Part shown: positions 6,036-10,133 of the stretch, in pieces
How the letters are laid out: each line of letters starts with the position of its first letter
Numbering within the stretch: position 1 is the stretch's first letter
Source: Psychrobacter sp.
GTDB taxonomy: Bacteria > Pseudomonadota > Gammaproteobacteria > Pseudomonadales > Moraxellaceae
Direction of reading: 5' to 3'
DNA length: 10,133 bases
NCBI GenBank assembly: GCA_020024075.1
Contig: JAHHUJ010000066.1
Location: 1-10,133 of the forward strand
The notes under the pieces: generated by a model
Database searches by the model: none
What the model saw: the letters and a program-made list of their open reading frames with translations, nothing else
What the model was told of the DNA's origin: nothing
Position numbers and translations under genes: made by a program

Positions 6036-9000
6036 ATGAGTTTGCCCAATCCTTTTTATCCACAAAATCCCATTCAGTTTTCAGCACAGGAGGTATTAAA
6101 TCCAGAGTTTATTAATAGACCTTCTAGGGAATTATTTAAATTAATATCCCCCCTTTATAGTGCTGATGAAGATGAGTGGCTAGGTCATTTATTGCCTCTA
6201 GCAGAACCTAGAGTTAGTAATGGGGTGAGTGAGCGAGATACCATTAGTGAGCAAACCAAAAGCTTGGTTGAGTATGTTCGCAGCAATGATAAAGCTGTAA
6301 AAATGGTGGATTCATTGTTATTAGAATACAGCCTTGATACCCAAGAAGGTATCTTATTGATGAGTCTGGCTGAGGCTTTGATTCGGGTGCCAGATAATGC
6401 CACTGCAGATGCTCTAATTCGTGACAAAATGAGTGTGGCGGACTGGAAAAAACACTTAAAAGATGACAACGGCTTCATCGTCAATGCATCAACATGGGGC
6501 TTGATGATGACGGGCCGTGTGGTGAGTATTGATAGCTCTACCACAGCAGCGGGATTCTTAGATCGGATGACTAAGAAAATGGGTGAGCCGGTGATTCGTA
6601 GTGCCATGCAGCGGGCTATGAAAATTATGGGTCATCAGTTTGTGTTGGGTGAAAGCATTGAAGAGGCTAACCGTAACAGCCAGCCTTATCGCAATAAAGG
6701 CTATAGCTATTCATTTGATATGCTGGGGGAGGCTGCGGTTACTCATAAGGATGCGGAGAAGTACTTTAGTGATTATCTTCACGCCATTCGCTCTACTGCC
6801 GATATCAAAGTAAAAGAGGGTATGCCCAAGCCCTCAGTATCTATTAAGCTGTCGGCACTACACCCTCGTTATGAGGCAACACAGATTGATCAGGTGTTAG
6901 GGCTGCTGCGACAACGCTGTATCTTGCTGATTGAAGCGGCGCGTGAAGTGGATGTTGATATCAGTATCGACGCGGAAGAGGCAGATCGTCTTGAGGTATC
7001 ATTGAAGCTATTTGAGTCCTTATATCGTGACACCATGACTCAAGGCTGGGATGGCTTAGGGCTGGTAGTACAAGGCTACTCAAAACGGGCTTTGGCGGTA
7101 TTGACTTGGCTTGCTAGTCTGGCAAAAGAAGTGGGCGACCGTATCCCAGTGCGTTTGGTGAAAGGCGCTTACTGGGATTATGAAATTAAGTTGGCACAGC
7201 AAAAAGGGATCACCGGCTATCCGGTGTGGACCCGCAAAGAGGGCACGGATGTGGCTTATCTGGCTTGTGCTAGATTCTTATTAACTGAGCAGGTTCGCGG
7301 GGTGCTTTGGCCACAGTTTGCTACCCATAACGCCCATACTTTGTCATCAGTGATGACCATGAGTCCGCACAGAGATTTTGAATTCCAGCGCCTACATGGC
7401 ATGGGCGATGCTCTGTATGACCATATCCTGCAAACCTACAATATTCCGGTGCGTATCTATGCGCCAGTCGGTGCCCATAAAGACTTGCTGCCTTATTTGG
7501 TACGTCGTCTATTAGAAAATGGTGCTAACAGCTCATTTGTACACCAATTATTGGATAAAAGCCACCCAATAGAGCCATTGACCGTGCATCCTTATGACAC
7601 GTTGACCCAGCACGAGACGCTGCATAACCCGCGTATTGTGATGCCGTTAGAGATCTATACAGATAGGCAGGCAAGCTTCGGCCCAAATATCTTTGTTGAC
7701 TCGCAGTGGCAACCGTTCAAAGCGCAAGTAGACAGCTATCTACAACACACTTGGTCGGCAAATCCTATTGTTAATGGGCAACAAATTAATAAGACGGCGG
7801 CGGAGCAGTTAACTACCCATACTGTAGTAGCACCTTGGAATCATGAGGTAGTGGCCGGTGAAGTGGTCTATGCCGATGCACAGCTTGCCACTCAGGCGAT
7901 TGAGGCGGCAGTAGCCGGTCAAAGCCAGTGGCAGCAAGTATCAGTAGCTGAGCGTAGTGCTGTCTTAAAGCGTATCGCAGACCTCTATGAACAGAATTTT
8001 AGCCAGCTGGTGGCCATGTGTCATAAAGAGGCTGGCAAGACATTACAAGACAGTATTGATGAGATTCGTGAAGCGGTGGACTTCTGTCGTTATTATGCCA
8101 ATGAGGCTGAGCGCTTAAGTCAGCAAACCAATACCTTTACTGATATTGCTGGCAATCAAATCACTCAAAAACGCACTGCTCGCGGTACAGTGGTCTGTAT
8201 TAGTCCTTGGAACTTCCCATTGGCTATTTATACTGGACAAATAGTCGGTGCCTTGGCGGCAGGTAATACCGTAGTCGCTAAGCCTGCTGAGCAGACCAGT
8301 TTGATTGCCTACTTTGGGGCACAGCTGATGTATCAAGCGGGAGTGCCTGAATATGCTTTACAGTTTGTTACTGGGGCTGGCGAGGTAGGCGCAGCATTGA
8401 CTTCATCGCCATTAATTGATGGGGTGGTATTTACTGGCTCTACCCAGACTGCACGACACATTAATAAGTCGCTTTATTCTACTGAGCGTGTGCTTCAATT
8501 AGACACTGAGCAAAATTCTGCTAAAGCAATGCCTATCTTGATTGCAGAGACTGGGGGTCAAAATGCGATGATTGTTGACTCGACGGCACTGCCTGAGCAA
8601 GTGGTAAAAGATGCGGTGTTATCAGCATTTGGTTCTGCAGGGCAGCGCTGTTCAGCCTGTCGTGTGCTGTGCTTGCAGCAAGACATTGCTGATACGGTTA
8701 TTGAGCTGCTTAAAGGCAATATGGCTGAACTGGTGGTAGGCAATCCTGCAAATGTGACCACCGATGTTGGGCCAGTAATTGATAAAGATGCACAGCAAAG
8801 TCTACGTGCTCATATTGAAGCCATGCGTAATGACAGCCGAGCTCGTGTCATAGCCCAAACCCCTATAAGCTCAGAGTCTGCGGAGAATCTAAGTAACAGT
8901 ACTTTTGTATTACCAACGGCTATTGAAGTGGACGGTATAGATGTGATTGGTGGTGAGCATTTTGGACCTATCTTGCATATTTTGCGTTATGAAGCTGGCA

Positions 9001-9251
9001 AGCTTGATGAGCTTATAGAGGAGATCAATGCCACCGGTTATGGGCTAACACTGGGTATCCACAGTCGTATTGAAACGGTGGCTGATTATATTGAACGCCG
9101 TACCAAAGTGGGTAATACCTATATTAACCGTAACCAAATTGGCGCAGTAGTAGGCGAGCAGCCCTTTGGTGGTTGCGGGTTATCAGGGACAGGGCCTAAA
9201 GCAGGTGGCCCGCGTTATGTGGCTAGATTGACGAAGTGGCAAAACGTTTAA
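6036..9251 (+). CDS. putA: PutA, bifunctional proline dehydrogenase / P5C dehydrogenase, without RHH and C-terminal domains
   Basis: PutA oxidises proline to glutamate in two steps: an FAD-dependent proline dehydrogenase (PRODH) passing electrons to membrane quinone, then an NAD-dependent P5C dehydrogenase, with the intermediate channelled between sites. In the 1071-residue product the PRODH barrel spans about 190-510, with VSIKLSALHPRYE (K271), DAEEADRLE (D312), RLVKGAYWD and YLVRRLLENGANSSF (R490, R491), equivalent to K329, D370, R555 and R556 of E. coli. The aldehyde dehydrogenase domain spans about 575-1068, with SPWNFPLAIYTGQI, ETGG (general base E838) and the catalytic C872 in GSAGQRCSACR. 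The protein ends 14 residues after GTGPKAGG. The ribbon-helix-helix repressor domain of E. coli PutA is absent, so self-repression is not expected. GGAG (6027-6030) sits 5 bases before the ATG; an in-frame TTG at 5994 has no support. The missing C-terminal domain is encoded by the next gene. Confidence 0.97.
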   Translation: MSLPNPFYPQNPIQFSAQEVLNPEFINRPSRELFKLISPLYSADEDEWLGHLLPLAEPRVSNGVSERDTISEQTKSLVEYVRSNDKAVKMVDSLLLEYSLDTQEGILLMSLAEALIRVPDNATADALIRDKMSVADWKKHLKDDNGFIVNASTWGLMMTGRVVSIDSSTTAAGFLDRMTKKMGEPVIRSAMQRAMKIMGHQFVLGESIEEANRNSQPYRNKGYSYSFDMLGEAAVTHKDAEKYFSDYLHAIRSTADIKVKEGMPKPSVSIKLSALHPRYEATQIDQVLGLLRQRCILLIEAAREVDVDISIDAEEADRLEVSLKLFESLYRDTMTQGWDGLGLVVQGYSKRALAVLTWLASLAKEVGDRIPVRLVKGAYWDYEIKLAQQKGITGYPVWTRKEGTDVAYLACARFLLTEQVRGVLWPQFATHNAHTLSSVMTMSPHRDFEFQRLHGMGDALYDHILQTYNIPVRIYAPVGAHKDLLPYLVRRLLENGANSSFVHQLLDKSHPIEPLTVHPYDTLTQHETLHNPRIVMPLEIYTDRQASFGPNIFVDSQWQPFKAQVDSYLQHTWSANPIVNGQQINKTAAEQLTTHTVVAPWNHEVVAGEVVYADAQLATQAIEAAVAGQSQWQQVSVAERSAVLKRIADLYEQNFSQLVAMCHKEAGKTLQDSIDEIREAVDFCRYYANEAERLSQQTNTFTDIAGNQITQKRTARGTVVCISPWNFPLAIYTGQIVGALAAGNTVVAKPAEQTSLIAYFGAQLMYQAGVPEYALQFVTGAGEVGAALTSSPLIDGVVFTGSTQTARHINKSLYSTERVLQLDTEQNSAKAMPILIAETGGQNAMIVDSTALPEQVVKDAVLSAFGSAGQRCSACRVLCLQQDIADTVIELLKGNMAELVVGNPANVTTDVGPVIDKDAQQSLRAHIEAMRNDSRARVIAQTPISSESAENLSNSTFVLPTAIEVDGIDVIGGEHFGPILHILRYEAGKLDELIEEINATGYGLTLGIHSRIETVADYIERRTKVGNTYINRNQIGAVVGEQPFGGCGLSGTGPKAGGPRYVARLTKWQNV

Positions 9252-9312
9252 TACAACACTAGACCATTTTGGTTAAGACGCACGCTTTCTCATAACAATA
9301 AGCAATGACATT

Positions 9313-9317
9313 AAGGA
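9313..9317 (+). promoter_or_regulatory. Ribosome binding site of the PutA C-terminal-domain gene
   Basis: AAGGA lies 7 bases before the ATG at 9325. It matters because it shows this gene is translated independently. The same frame carries a TAA at 9274-9276, so fusion to putA by readthrough is excluded. Confidence 0.75.
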
Positions 9318-9324
9318 TAAGCTC

Positions 9325-10017
9325 ATGAATAAAGTATTTAAACAAGATCAGGCCCAGCAGTGTGAAGCTTGGGCGCAACTGGGGCCGGTAAAGCGTAGTA
9401 TTATTTTGACAGAAGCCAGTAGAAAGCTTGCCGATATTAGCCCTAATGGAGAGCAGGCACAACCTCTGTTTGATCATCTGTTGGCTCAAGCAAAAAAACT
9501 AGCAGAAGTTATCCGCCTAGAGGGTGCCACAGGGGAGTCTAATGACTTGTATTTAGCTCCACATGGTAAGTCTATGGTGTTGGCTACTGAATCTGCCAAT
9601 CCTATTGCCTTTTTGGGGACACTGGTCGCAGCATTATTGACGGGTAATGAAGTGTTTTTGCGTTATCCAAGTCGTCAGCAGCTTTGTGAAGAGGCTATGG
9701 CGGCTCTCAATCAGGCTGGGGTATATGCTGGGGTAATGAGCATTACCAATGATTCAGAGTTGACTACACTACTTAATATCAGCCGTTTGGCGGTTATTGG
9801 TGCTGTGGGTACGCCGCAAGAGCTATTACAAATTGGCAAGGACTTGGCTGAAACAGATGGGATTTTAACGCAGCTAGTAGCGGTAACAGATCTGGAGGGT
9901 TGTAGCGAAATGTTTCAGCCAGACTATCTTGAGCGCTTTTGTACCGAGCGAGTTAAGACAGTGAATACCACGGCTATTGGGGGTAATGCTAGCTTAATTG
10001 AGCTGGGTGTGGGCTAG
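9325..10017 (+). CDS. Stand-alone PutA C-terminal domain (ALDH-superfamily-like) protein
   Basis: The 230-residue product matches the C-terminal domain of long (type B) PutA proteins, not a whole enzyme. Compared from memory with E. coli PutA, LEGATGESNDLYLAPHGK (about 68-85) parallels LLPGPTGERNTWTLLPRE, and the end, ERFCTERVKTVNTTAIGGNA plus SLIELG, parallels ERLYIERSLSVNTAAAGGNA plus SLMTIG. In type B PutA this domain has an aldehyde-dehydrogenase-like Rossmann fold without catalytic residues, and its final conserved motif packs against the P5C dehydrogenase domain to close the substrate channel. No catalytic Cys or Glu motif of an active dehydrogenase is seen, so it is probably structural. 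It starts 73 bases after putA in a different frame with its own AAGGA, and no terminator separates the two, so an operon is likely. Both ends are intact, which argues against a decaying fragment. Confidence 0.88.
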   Translation: MNKVFKQDQAQQCEAWAQLGPVKRSIILTEASRKLADISPNGEQAQPLFDHLLAQAKKLAEVIRLEGATGESNDLYLAPHGKSMVLATESANPIAFLGTLVAALLTGNEVFLRYPSRQQLCEEAMAALNQAGVYAGVMSITNDSELTTLLNISRLAVIGAVGTPQELLQIGKDLAETDGILTQLVAVTDLEGCSEMFQPDYLERFCTERVKTVNTTAIGGNASLIELGVG

Positions 10018-10133
10018 ATGTTTTAATCAATAGCTGGCGTTTAGCCAATGGCTTGTTGTGAATCAATAAGCTAATAAGCCTTGGTCGCCTAACTAGAGCA
10101 GCCTTACTAAATAAATAGCCTAAGCAAATAAAA
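10018..10133. other. Region after the PutA C-terminal-domain gene
   Basis: I see no gene start, no clear hairpin with a T-run and no repeat of note in these 116 bases. Transcription may continue past the window, for example into another proline gene such as a putP transporter, but the sequence does not show this. Confidence 0.5.

Noticed and set aside
6185..6607. Minus-strand open frame opposite the 5' part of putA
   Set aside because: It overlaps conserved PutA coding sequence and its product resembles no family I know.
9252..10017. The downstream gene as a frameshifted, decaying tail of putA
   Set aside because: PutA ends cleanly after its dehydrogenase domain, the second frame has a TAA before its start, an AAGGA-ATG start is present, and the domain is complete to its conserved end. 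A very old split maintained by selection fits better than decay.

Overview
The window looks like ordinary chromosome from an AT-leaning gammaproteobacterium, most likely of the Moraxellaceae and Psychrobacter-like. That is a judgement from protein character, since no rRNA or other phylogenetic marker is present. I see no mobile element, phage gene, tRNA, rRNA or CRISPR array.

Layout. Positions 36-3726 on the minus strand hold tolQ, tolR, tolA and tolB in transcription order. These encode the proton-driven Tol part of the Tol-Pal envelope system; pal would be expected just past the left edge. The operon is loosely packed, with gaps of 133 and about 150 bases around tolA. TolA has a short, acidic, apparently disordered linker in place of the usual long Lys/Ala-rich helix. 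A 543-base divergent intergenic region (3727-4269) follows, carrying short tandem duplications, a 109-base segment bounded by near-perfect inverted repeats, and candidate promoters in both directions. On the plus strand an AzgA-type purine permease (4270-5565) comes next, followed by a 470-base intergenic region with two hairpin terminators and a possible 28-residue hydrophobic ORF.

The right third is the proline catabolism locus. putA (6036-9251) encodes a bifunctional proline dehydrogenase / pyrroline-5-carboxylate (P5C) dehydrogenase. It stops right after the aldehyde dehydrogenase domain and has no N-terminal ribbon-helix-helix DNA-binding domain. Seventy-three bases downstream, in another frame and with its own ribosome binding site, a 230-residue gene encodes what is normally the C-terminal domain of long (type B) PutA proteins, including the conserved C-terminal tail. 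The long PutA therefore appears to be split into two adjacent genes whose products may assemble in trans. This is the most interesting feature of the window.

Functionally the window joins envelope maintenance (Tol), purine uptake and proline oxidation to glutamate. Nothing in the sequence links these three units beyond adjacency.
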